Part shown: positions 55,553 to 64,000 of the stretch, one piece after another
Numbering within the stretch: position 1 is the first letter of the stretch
Layout of the letters: each line of letters begins with the position of its first letter
NCBI GenBank assembly: GCA_905220665.1
Contig: CAJNAR010000156.1
Coordinates: forward strand, 62,001-126,000
DNA length: 64,000 bases
Source of the DNA: Albugo candida
Lineage: Eukaryota; Oomycota; Peronosporomycetes; Albuginales; Albuginaceae
Reading direction: 5' to 3'
Made by a program: the position numbers and the translations under genes
Notes under the pieces: model-generated
What the model saw: only the letters and a program-made list of their open reading frames with translations
Databases searched by the model: none
What the model was told of the DNA's origin: nothing

Positions 55553-56881
55553 ATGGATGTTATCATTGGTTGTGTTGGAAAACCGAGTGCTGGCAAATCG
55601 ACGTTCTTTAACGCGGTCACAGATGGGAAAGCGAAGACAGGGAATTTTCCGTTTACGACAATTGAACCGAATGAAGGCATCACGTATTTCATGAGCCAAT
55701 GTCCGTGCGTTGCCAAAAATAAATCCTCCGTCTGTCAACCGCGCTATGGAAAATGCGTCCAAGGCACGCGACACATTCCAATCAAACTCCTAGACGTTGC
55801 CGGTCTTATTCCCGGTGCTTCGGAAGGTGCTGGACTCGGTAACAAATTCCTTGATGATTTGCGTCACGCAAACGTCTTAATGCATATTATCGATGTATCT
55901 GGCCGGACTAATGAGAAAGGAGAGGTTCGAATTTCTTGCAAAGTAAATCTACGAACCGCTAAGCATTACTTCTAGGAGACAATTGGATACGACCCAATCA
56001 ATGATGCCGAGTGGCTCACACGTGAGATCCATTCTTGGATTTACACAAATCTGCACAAGCGATGGAATACCATTGCTCGTCGCCATCAAGCTACCAAAAG
56101 TACCCTCCTGAAAACTTTCTTGAATCAGTTGTCTGGTTATGGGGCATCAGCATCCTTGATTGGACCGATGCTGGATCAATTGGGATACAAAGATCCATGC
56201 GATCTGTCTACATGGAGCGATCGTGAGATTGCCGGGCTTGTGAGTCAATTTATGTCGGATCGATTTCCAACCATCTTGGTTCTTAATAAAGTCGATCACG
56301 GAGGTGAGACCGATAAGAATATCGAGAGAATTGTAGAAAAGTATGGTAGCAATCATTGTTTTGTGTGCAGCGCGGCTGCTGAATGCTTTCTTCGCGCGGC
56401 AGTGAAACAACGCTACATTGATTACGAGCCTGGTTCCATGTTCTTCTCGACGGCAGAAGACGAAGCCCAGACAGGGTCCACAGAATCAGGGTCGGCTTCG
56501 CTCATACCCGCCGATACAAAGATTGCAAATCGTCTAGCCAAGGTCTCTGACATGGTTTTGTTCCGTTACGGAAGCACTGGCGTGCGGGCAGCAATCAATG
56601 CTGCTGTGCAGGCATGCGACGTTGTGGTCGTGTACCCAGTTAAATCACTTAAAAATTTTTCAACGAATCCAAATGGAAAAGGAGTCTTCGGTGATGCGAT
56701 TCTCATCAAACGAGACAGTACTATCCGGGAGCTTGCTTTTCGAGTCTCGCAAAATGTTGGCTACCATTTCGCATTTGCAGAAGGCGAGGATGGACGAAAA
56801 CTTGCAGAAGATGACCCAATAGTACAGGATAAAATGATCATAAAAATCACAACTACAGGCGCTCCCACGGATCAACTGTAG
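55553..56881 (+). CDS. YchF/OLA1-related GTPase of the YGR210C type
   Basis: TRAFAC-class GTP-binding protein. Exons 55553-55924 and 55976-56881 give 425 residues; the donor GTTCGA is weak, but phase and family alignment support it. G1 is GKPSAGKS, switch region [14 protein letters not shown]3 [13 protein letters not shown]4 NKVD and a TGS domain closes the protein ([19 protein letters not shown]). A CPC...C...C cluster near residues 50-70 ([15 protein letters not shown]) is shared with the archaeal and fungal YGR210C group rather than with OLA1. Function is poorly known; ribosome association is likely from the family. Lies 93 bp after the CXC gene. Confidence 0.9.
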
Positions 56882-57585
56882 ACAATAGGAAGGCACGCAA
56901 GGCTGTCTTTATGCAGCAGTTCATCGAATAGTTGGCAATCGAAACAATTAGATTGAGGCGTCGAAAGAATGACACCTTACCTCAATGCGGCAGTACGGCC
57001 TGCAGCTGTACCTACGTCGTCTGACTCCCGATGTGTGTAATTTCGCATTAATAGTTTATCGGCGGTGATCTACCACCTATGTATCTGGAGGGATGTATCA
57101 CTGAAGCTTGATTCTGAGCAATCTTATATGTGATAGAGAATATTTTATCCGATATACTGAATATCTGGGTCTCATGCATGTGTTTAGCCGTGATTGATTG
57201 GTGTAACGATGATCATAGGTGAGCGTTAAGTCCCATCCCTGCAGTAATTACTGGATTGAGTACAAACTTGCAAAATTACTATTCTTTCTTCGCATGTTTC
57301 AATCATTCCCACTCCCCCACTACCGCTTGCGCGTTTTATATTGCCATTGCATCGCTGACGTGTAAGCTAGAATCCACAACTAGCATCTGACTGAGAGCAT
57401 TTCCTTCTTTTTTGTAGATTTTCACGTAGGTCCTATTAAGGAGCATGCTTGACTTTCACCACTATCCATCCTAGTCGAGATGCTCTTTTAGCGTAAAGGT
57501 CTTAGCTCTCCTGGTGGCCGGATTTCCTTTATTAGGATTGCTTGATGCGTGCTGAAAAGGAAGGATTGATAGGGCAACATCTTAC
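56882..57585. other. Gap with no supported gene
   Basis: About 700 bases. A plausible mini-exon pair near 57297-57435 (MFQSFPLPHYR, then a GTGTAA...TTGTAG intron) yields only about 25 codons and is not called. No repeats recognised. Confidence 0.35.
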
Positions 57586-57898
57586 TTAGCTCAAGAAATC
57601 TTGAGTGTAGGACGAGATGGCGATGGTGCGGTTGGTCGGAGGCTTGATGATGCATTCGTACATGAAACCGCTGCGCATTCTGTCAGACATAGCCTCGATA
57701 GCGGCCTCCATTTTGTATGGATCTTTTCCGGAGCTCCGCTGGAACTAAAAATGCAAGGCGCTGAGTGTACAAACTTACTTCAGTCGTAATGCACAACACA
57801 CGGTGTGGAACTAAAGGTAGCGTATCATTGTCATAGAGCAAATTATGCAACGTGATGCATAGATTTTACATCGCACCACTAATGCACGGAAATGGCAT
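57586..57898 (-). CDS. Conserved-looking 70-residue protein, three exons
   Basis: Exons 57898-57877, 57810-57779 and 57744-57586, phases 1, 0, in agreement. The product begins MPFPCISVPHRVLCITTE, continues SSGKDPYKMEAAIEAMSDRM and ends CIIKPPTNRTIAISSYTQDF plus LS. The sequence is regular, charged and helical in the middle, quite unlike random translation, so I think it is real and probably conserved, but I cannot name it. The first two exons are only 22 and 32 nt. The copia element sits 219 bp upstream of its start, so its promoter may have been disturbed. Confidence 0.6.
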
Positions 57899-58111
57899 CC
57901 CATTACTGGAGTAAAAAACTACAGATGTGAGCTGTTGAAGATAAAGTCGTAGACACGCGAGTGATTGTTTTTTTTGCTGTAGAAAATGATGGCAAAAGTA
58001 ACAGTTGGGAAAGAAAAATTCTGTAGTAAAATAGGTAAAATGGAAAGCGGTGATAAAAATCAGCAGGAGAAAAAGTCAAGAACAGCCGGGTGGAGAAGCA
58101 AAGGTGACAAT

Positions 58112-58116
58112 GGAAG
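58112..58116. repeat. Target-site duplication, left copy
   Basis: GGAAG directly precedes the left LTR and is repeated immediately after the right LTR at 62561-62565. Confidence 0.85.
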
Positions 58117-58263
58117 TGTAGATAATCTATAACCAACGACACCCAGGGAGCTTAAAATTCGAAAGCACGCATATTAGATCCTTAGTTCACTTAACAGTTA
58201 ATCTAAGCCTTTACACAAACTGCTGCATCTTATCTGCACATGCATTATGTTGAATACCCAACA
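58117..58263 (-). repeat. Copia 3' LTR
   Basis: Read on minus it starts TGTTGGGTATTCAACA and ends TTATCTACA, so it has TG...CA ends. It pairs with 62416-62560. Confidence 0.93.
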
Positions 58264-58275
58264 CTCCCCCTCAGC
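58264..58275 (-). other. Polypurine tract of the copia element
   Basis: On minus, CTGAGGGGGAG lies directly before the 3' LTR, the expected site for plus-strand priming. Confidence 0.8.
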
Positions 58276-58279
58276 ATAC

Positions 58280-61200
58280 TTAAATGGATTCCACTTGACT
58301 TAATGAGGTGTTCGATTTTTTTGTCGATATTGACTTTGTCAAGAAGTCGGCTAGTTGCAGTTTCGCTGGGATGTAGTCCAATCGGATAATTCCGGATTTG
58401 ATGTGCTGGCGAATGAAATGATGCCTGATGTCGATATGTTTCGCTCGACTCTGATAACCATCGTTTGTTGCATTTGCGATTGCGCTCTGATTATCCACAA
58501 AAAGTTGGATAGGCTTGTCGAACTGTTGTTCCATTTCTCGCAATAGCTGCTTCACCCATATACTTTCTTGCACGCACACGGACATTGCCATGTATTCAGC
58601 TCCAGCTGAGCTAAGCGGAATGCTCTTTTGCAGTCGGGATTTGTATACAACTGGAGTTCCATTTATGATGACCATAATGCCTGATGTTGAACGGCGATCA
58701 TCGCGACTGCCTTCCCAATTTGAATCGCTGTAGGCTTTGACCATCAATTCTTCATTTCCACCGGTAAATATCAAACCAAGTTCCGGAGCTGTCTTCAAAT
58801 ATCTGAGGACTCGAATTCCTGCATTCCAGTGTGCCATACACGGGTTCTCGAAGAATCGACTTAATTCACATACCGCAAATGCTACGTCTGGTGCTCATTG
58901 TGATATAAAGTAGGGATCCAATCAACGAACGATATGGCCTGTTCTTCAGGCGTTCATCTTCACTTAATATCATTGTATAGTTTTTGACTTATGCAAGTTG
59001 GATTGTAAACAGGAGCTGACTTTTCTTGGCCGAATTTTTCAACCATTCGTTTCATACCAGCCTTCTGTGACAAGTGCATCACTTTCATTTTGTTGTCATA
59101 CGATGATTCCATACCCAAAATGTAATTTTCCGCACTCAATCTCTTCATTGTGATGATTCGAGCAAGTAGTTTGCTTATGCCTTCTATCACATCAATTGAT
59201 TTTGCTGTAATCAACATGTCATCCACATAAAGTGCGATATACACCTATTTGTTTGTTCAGGGCGAACGAAAATACATGAGTCGGATGTGCATTGCTTGAA
59301 CCCAAGCTCCAAGAAAACTTTAAAGATGGTCCTGTACCAAACTGCTGACGCTTGCTTCGATCCATATAAACTTCGTTGCAGTTTGCGCACTTGACCCGGA
59401 TTTATTTTAAATCCTGGTGGTGGCCACATGTACACGTCTTGTTCCAAATATCCATTAAGAAATGCTGTGTCCACATCATACTGGTGAATCTCGTAACCAA
59501 GTTCTACACAGACACTGAGGAATACTCTGATCGAACTAGTGCTTACAACTGGAGCATATGTTTCCTTATAGTCGACTCCAGCTGTTCGTCGAAATCCTTG
59601 CGCAACCAGTCGTGCTCTATATCTCTGAATTGCACCATGTTCGTCTCGCTTGGTTGCAAGCACCCACTTACACGAGATCACCTTTTGGTCGAATGGACGA
59701 TCTGGTATTTTCCATGTCTTCTTTTCATCCAATGACTTGAACTCTGATGCTATCACAGCTTTCCACTGGACAGCTTCACCGCTTTGCAAAGCTTCCTGAT
59801 ATGTTGTAGGGCTTTCAATGGCTGCCTTTGCTTGCTCAGACATAAGTCGCAGTCGCTTTGACTCTCGATTGACTTTATCATGATCGAACTGATTCTCATC
59901 TGCATATGGAATGATAGCATCGCTGAATCCTCTTGCTGGTGGTGTTCGGTGGCGACGTCGGGGAACTATGCAAGTGTCGTGATTATGAGAATACTCATCC
60001 ATCTCGATTCTCCTCCTCGACACAATATTGGTTTCTAAACGTTGAATCTGAGTAGTAACTTGGCTGGGAGGTACCGGGATAAGTTCTCGACCATAATCTT
60101 CAACCACCTCCATGGAGGAACGGCCGGCAGCGCCGTGATCCAAAGGTACTAAGTGTGTGTCGGATCGTCCAGGTACCGTGAGTTGGTGATTTCGGTAAGG
60201 TTGGCCAGCTTGATCAATTTCCATAAACTGAGGTTCCTGAGACTCGACGCGCACACATGGAGTACGATGATGATCATCAAATGAGTTCCGTCTTGGAGTC
60301 ATTTCAGGGCTTTGGATAACGAGTTGAACATACTTGGTCTGGTTTACTTCTGTTAGTTGAGTACTTCGGGATATCTCCACTCGCTTGTTTGATATGTTGA
60401 ATACCCGATACGCTTTCGAGTCGTCGGCATATCCCAGGAATAAGCATGAGTAGGCCTTCGCGTCTAATTTAGATCCCTTCGACTTGTCGATATGTGCGAA
60501 ACCAGTAGATCCAAAAACACGGAGATGACTGAGATCTGGCTTTTCTTTGAAACAAATTTCATCGGTGTGGAGTATGGTTGAAGACTGTTTGGAACGCGAT
60601 TTGTGATATATGCTGCGGTATTGACAGCTTCTGACCACCACTTCTTTGCCACATTCTTGTGCTCGACCATTGCACGAGCTCTTTCCATGAGCGTGCGGTT
60701 CATTCGTTCCGCCAAACCATCCTGTTGCGGTGAGAACAGGGCCGTTGTCTGATGGACTATCCCGTTTCGTCTACACTCTTCCTCGAACCGCCTGTTCACA
60801 AATTCTTTACCGCAATCCGTACGTATACACTTGATCCTGTTGTTGGTTTGGCGTTCCATCATGTCTTTGTATTGGATAAAATAATCGAACACGTGCGATT
60901 TTGTCCGTAGAAAGTAAACTTTGACCAGTCGTGAGTAATCGTTATTAAACGTCAATGTATATCGAGAACCACCTGCTGATGTCGTTTTCATCGGCCCATG
61001 AGATCACTGTGAACTATTTGTAACACGTCCGCTGTCTTCACCCCATTGCTCTTTGCCTTGGGGAATGGTTTCACCGATGATTTTCTCTTTGCACAACCCG
61101 CGCAAACCTCATCTTTGTCGTGAATCGAACGTTCTTTCACTTGGACCCCGGTGGAACATTCTTGCGTTTGTTTAAGTTGAGCCAATGGAAGATGACCCAA

Positions 61201-61620
61201 ACGAGCATGCCATATTTCCCAGTCTTGACTGTCATCGCTGGAAGATGCCGCCGATGCCGTTTCGGTTGGTCTCCTTGGGAGTGTATGTAGCTTGTACATC
61301 TTCCCACTCCGCTTGATACGTATGATCGTCTCGGTCTCTGACTTAATATCGCACCAGTTGTTGTCGAAAGAAACATTAAGTCCACGGGCCACTTATGCGG
61401 GGATTGATAGTAGCCGTCGGCCCAATTTTGGAACGCACAACACGTCATGAATGGTGACATGTTCACCATTGCTGAGACTAACCGCTATTGAACCAGTACT
61501 AACAGCTTCGACTGTAGTTCCATTTGCGATTGATATTTTCATTGGACTTTCCAGATCCATCAGTGCTACAAATTCTGACTAGTCATAGATCATATGACTG
61601 CTCGCACCGCTGTCCAAAAG
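58280..61620 (-). pseudogene. Copia pol remnant: protease, integrase, reverse transcriptase, RNase H
   Basis: Pieces in several frames. Protease: DSGAS near 61612. Integrase zinc finger and core: WHARLGHLPLAQL, CAGCAKRKS, then the D,D,E positions around HSDLMG, IRTDCGKEF and SPQQDGLAERMNR (61200-60700). RT: RYRARLVAQGFRR, YDVDTAFLNGYLE, LYGSKQASAVW and YVDDML (59650-59200). RNase H: GAEYMAMS, FVDNQSAIANA and HIDIRHHFIRQ (58620-58400). Breaks include a frameshift at about 60990 just after the first integrase Asp, another at about 59220 immediately before YVDD, and further shifts near 61390 and 58900. The protein is therefore not produced intact. Confidence 0.93.
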
Positions 61621-61624
61621 CCAG

Positions 61625-62411
61625 TCATTCTTCTTTTGGCAGTAATTGCCATAAACGCATGATCGTTCCGGCTTGAACGTCCTTTTTCTTTTCTTCATTG
61701 AAAACATTCGGCTTGTCTGTGCCCACGCTTTCCACAGTTGAAAAATTTTCCATTAAACGCGCTCCTGTTGATTCGATCATTGTTCGGTTTGTCTTCGAAA
61801 ACGTTTCTCTTGTTGCCTTCAGTGCAACCTCCTTTGATTCCTTTTTCTGCATACTGTCACTCTCGGCGAAGAATTTCACGTGCACTCATCAAGTCGATTC
61901 CAGGCATGTTTTCTAGGATTCGTGTGATGTGTTCATAGTCTTCAGACATACTACCCAAAAGCACCACGAGCATTTCCTGCTCATCCATCACGTCTCCGAT
62001 AGACGACATGCTCATCGCTAGTTCAGCGAGCTCCATCATATGCTTCATCAAGCTGCTCCCTCTTTCCATCTTGAACTCGTGCAGCTGACGTCGCACTCGC
62101 ACTCGATGGTGTAAAATTTTCCGGACAAAAAAATCCTTTAATGCATCCCAAAGCTGCCTCGTCGATGTCGTATTTCGGATCATCGGCTGGTATTGAGTGC
62201 TGAGCGTCATCGACAAGATGGAAAAGGTCTTCAAGTCGTTCGCCCTCCAGACTGCCACCGCTGTATCGTCCTAGCTCTTGACGTTTACTGGTCCGTCGAT
62301 ATGTTCCAGTATCCCCTTCCTCGCCAGTCTCATGCGCGCGTTGAACACCCAATAAAAATAGTTGTCGTCCCTGAGCACGTCATTGCTCGAATCTGCTGCG
62401 TTTGGGCTCAT
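61625..62411 (-). pseudogene. Copia gag remnant
   Basis: The ATG at 62411 lies inside the primer-binding site and opens a gag-like frame of the copia UBN2 type (NYFYWVFNARMRLARKG, LWDALKDFFV, LLGSMSEDYEHI). A TAG at 62273-62271 interrupts it after 46 codons; the same frame then continues to a stop at 61857. The zinc-knuckle region (CGKRGHRQAEC) is found in another frame near 61740, showing a frameshift. Confidence 0.88.
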
Positions 62412-62415
62412 AACC
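62404..62415 (-). other. Primer-binding site, complementary to the anticodon arm of initiator tRNA-Met
   Basis: Directly after the 5' LTR the minus strand reads GGTTATGAGCCC, whose complement GGGCTCATAACC matches the anticodon stem-loop of initiator tRNA-Met. Drosophila copia is known to use such an internal, half-tRNA primer rather than the tRNA 3' end. Confidence 0.8.
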
Positions 62416-62560
62416 TGTAGATAATCTGTAAACAACGACACACAGGGAGCTTAAAATTCGGAAGTACGTATATTAGGTCCTTACTTCACTTAACGTTTAT
62501 TCTAAGCCTTTACAAACTACTGCATCTTATTTGCACATCCGTTATGTTGAATATCCAACA
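62416..62560 (-). repeat. Copia 5' LTR
   Basis: On minus it starts TGTTGGATATTCAACA and ends TTATCTACA. It carries the element's promoter by analogy with other LTR elements. Confidence 0.93.
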
Positions 62561-62565
62561 GGAAG
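62561..62565. repeat. Target-site duplication, right copy
   Basis: GGAAG, identical to 58112-58116. Confidence 0.85.
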
Positions 62566-63031
62566 TTAGAGGAAAGTAAACGGGACGAAGAAAACAGTGG
62601 GAGTTGGAAATCTTGTAGGAAAGTCACGTATGTAGCAGGCAATAAGAAGAAAGGAATCGTTATTCAGCGCTCAACTTTTCTGTACTCAGCACTCAGCCTC
62701 CATAAAGTAATAAGCGTAGTGTCATCTGATTGGGTAAAATAAGTATAACATAATAAAAAAAACTAAAATTACGGGAATCGTTATTCAGCCCCCACCCTCC
62801 ATAAATTAATGACAATTGTAGCCTCTGACTGGTCTGAATAGATGCAACGGGAAAAATAATAAAATTAGGGAATTGCTATTTCCACCCAGTTTTTTGCTAC
62901 TTCCACCCACCAATGTGATTTTTTGACCAATCAGATTACGGCGTTATTACCACACCAATGTGACTTTCTGACCAATCATATTACGGCGTTATTTCCACCC
63001 AGCTTTTAACTATTTCCATCCACCTTTATCA
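62566..63031. other. Repeat-rich leader between copia and the MULE gene
   Basis: No gene. It contains GGAATCGTTATTCAGC twice (62653-62668 and 62774-62789), CCTCCATAAA twice, TTCCACCCA several times and the 39-bp tandem repeat listed separately. It is probably the subterminal end of the MULE. Confidence 0.55.
62910..62993 (+). repeat. Two 39-bp direct repeats at the MULE end
   Basis: 62910-62948 and 62955-62993, start to start 45 bp, about three mismatches. Each starts CCAATGTGA and ends TTACGGCGTTATT. Arrays of short subterminal repeats upstream of the transposase are common in Mutator-like elements and may bind it. Confidence 0.65.
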
Positions 63032-64000
63032 ATGTCCTCTTTCATCAATTGCAGCCAATCTTTTGCCACTCGTTGTGATCTCATTGAACACGTTCGCCAT
63101 GTGTGTCGTGAGTCTGGATATGGGGTGTCTATAAAACGTTCAGATGGAGACAGGCGAGTTTTACTTGCTTGTGATCTTAGTGGGGAGTATAGGAAACGCT
63201 CTACTGGAAATGTTGAGGGAAGTACACGAAATACAGGAACCAGACTGCAGGGGTGTCCTTGGGAGGCTTTTGGAAAGAAAAATGGAGATGGTTGCTGGAA
63301 GGTCAAAATGCACAACAGCCAACACAATCATGAACCTTCAGAGAGTATGATGGGCATCCAGGATGCCGAAGAATGTATGAAGAAGAAAAGGGCCGTGTAC
63401 AGGAACTCGTATCAGCTGGAGTCTCTGCACGTCAGGGATTAATACTTTTGCGTCGTGAATTTCTCGAATCACTGGCTACGGCGAAAACCTTCTACAACGC
63501 CAAAGCGCAATGTCGTCTAAAGGAATTGGCAGACAGGTCCCCGATCCAGGCTTTGATGGATGAACTCACATCGAGCACGTGGACGTATGGTATTAAAACC
63601 ACCGGTAATGGGCGCGTCACACATTTGTTCATGGCCCATCCAACATCCATCCGTTTAGCTCGCCGGTATTGTGGGATTCTTCTCTTGGATTGTAAGTACA
63701 AAACGAACAGATTTAGGATGCCTCTGCTGAGCATTGTTGGACGAACGGGAATGTACTCAACATTTTACTTGGCATTTGCATCTTTATCAGCGGAGGGGAA
63801 GGCAGATTATTTCTGAGCACTTGAGCAGTTGCGGAATATGTTTTTACAAACTCCAGACGTTCTGATGACAGATCGTGACTTGGCACTAGCTGGTGCCATT
63901 GAAGAAATATTTTCGGACTGCGCACATCTCCTATGCATGTGGCATATCGAAAAAAATGTACTTGCGAATTGCGAGAAAGAATTGGCACGAACGAGGAATG
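63032..64000 (+). pseudogene. MULE (Mutator-like) transposase, broken and cut by the right edge
   Basis: From the ATG at 63032 the first frame encodes a FAR1/WRKY-like zinc-binding region (VRHVCRESGYGVSIKRSDG, GCPWEAFGKK, then HNSQHNHE). Around 63375-63440 the coding continues in another frame, so there is a frameshift. The second frame holds the transposase core: GILLLDCKYKTNRFRMPLL (first catalytic Asp) and, after a TGA at 63814-63816 where the family usually has Trp, DVLMTDRDLALAGAI (second Asp) and HLLCMWHIEKNV. The catalytic Glu would lie beyond the window. With one frameshift and one nonsense codon the copy is inactive unless the breaks are sequencing errors. Confidence 0.85.

Larger units (their letters stand above)
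58117..62560 (-). mobile_element. Ty1/copia LTR retrotransposon, degenerate full-length copy
   Basis: A 4,444-bp element in minus orientation: LTRs of 147 bp (58117-58263) and 145 bp (62416-62560), a primer-binding site next to the 5' LTR, a polypurine tract next to the 3' LTR, and a 5-bp target duplication. Coding order gag, protease, integrase, reverse transcriptase and RNase H is the copia order (integrase before RT). The reading frame is broken by at least one nonsense codon in gag and several frameshifts, so it is not autonomous. By eye the LTRs differ at about 16 sites plus a two-base indel (about 11 percent), so the insertion is not recent. Confidence 0.95.

Noticed and set aside
1..64000. 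CRISPR arrays, bacterial defence islands, phage genes, operons, rRNA or tRNA genes
   Set aside because: None seen; the spliced eukaryotic gene structure makes the prokaryotic systems implausible, and no clover-leaf candidate was found by eye, though a tRNAscan-type search would be decisive.

Overview
This is a gene-dense, short-intron eukaryotic window. The gene set points to a stramenopile, most likely an oomycete. Evidence: a START-FYVE-type protein of oomycete style, an MLO-family membrane protein, introns of mostly 45-80 nt with a CTAAC/TTAAC-like branch region, tiny intergenic gaps, a Ty1/copia retrotransposon and a MULE. A compact plant-parasitic oomycete (Albugo-like) would fit, but that is inference. 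Coordinates of multi-exon genes were built by hand from splice signals and reading-phase agreement; exon lists are in each entry.

Layout. 1-13 kb: a PHD-finger/Tudor-like protein (cut by the left edge), AP-4 beta adaptin, a secreted multicopper oxidase, CNOT2 of the CCR4-NOT complex, a long coiled-coil protein and the elongation factor IWS1. 13-26 kb: an old-yellow-enzyme reductase, a candidate micro-gene, a 797-residue unknown, an MLO protein with a built-in calmodulin-like EF-hand tail, a secreted serine protease, 3-hydroxyisobutyrate dehydrogenase, a START-FYVE protein and a small unknown gene divergent from ESCRT-III CHMP2. 27-36 kb: a LAMMER/CLK kinase lying between two single-pass membrane proteins, an NSUN2-type RNA m5C methyltransferase and a pyridoxal kinase with an extra C-terminal domain. 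36-47 kb: a PX-domain protein, a 1701-residue cyclic-nucleotide-binding kinase fused to a PP2C phosphatase, a basic protein with unresolved 5' end, and eIF3L. 47-57 kb: LCMT1, TBL1-like WD40 protein, membrane-anchored ethanolamine-phosphate cytidylyltransferase, ribosomal P0 with an unusual tail, a CXC (TSO1/LIN54-type) protein and a YGR210C-type GTPase. 57.5-64 kb is the accessory part: a three-exon micro-gene, a broken 4.44-kb copia element with both LTRs, primer site, polypurine tract and 5-bp target duplication, then a broken MULE transposase that runs off the right edge.

Most genes are housekeeping and do not form one pathway. Shared themes are vesicle traffic (AP-4, CHMP2, PX, START-FYVE), gene expression (PHD, CNOT2, IWS1, TBL1, NSUN2, eIF3L, P0) and phospho-/calcium signalling (kinase-PP2C, LAMMER, LCMT1, MLO-EF-hand). 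I found no CRISPR array, operon, phage-like system or defence island. The most unusual items are the signalling fusions, the P0 tail, the GTAC-rich splice donors and the copia element's internal-tRNA primer site.
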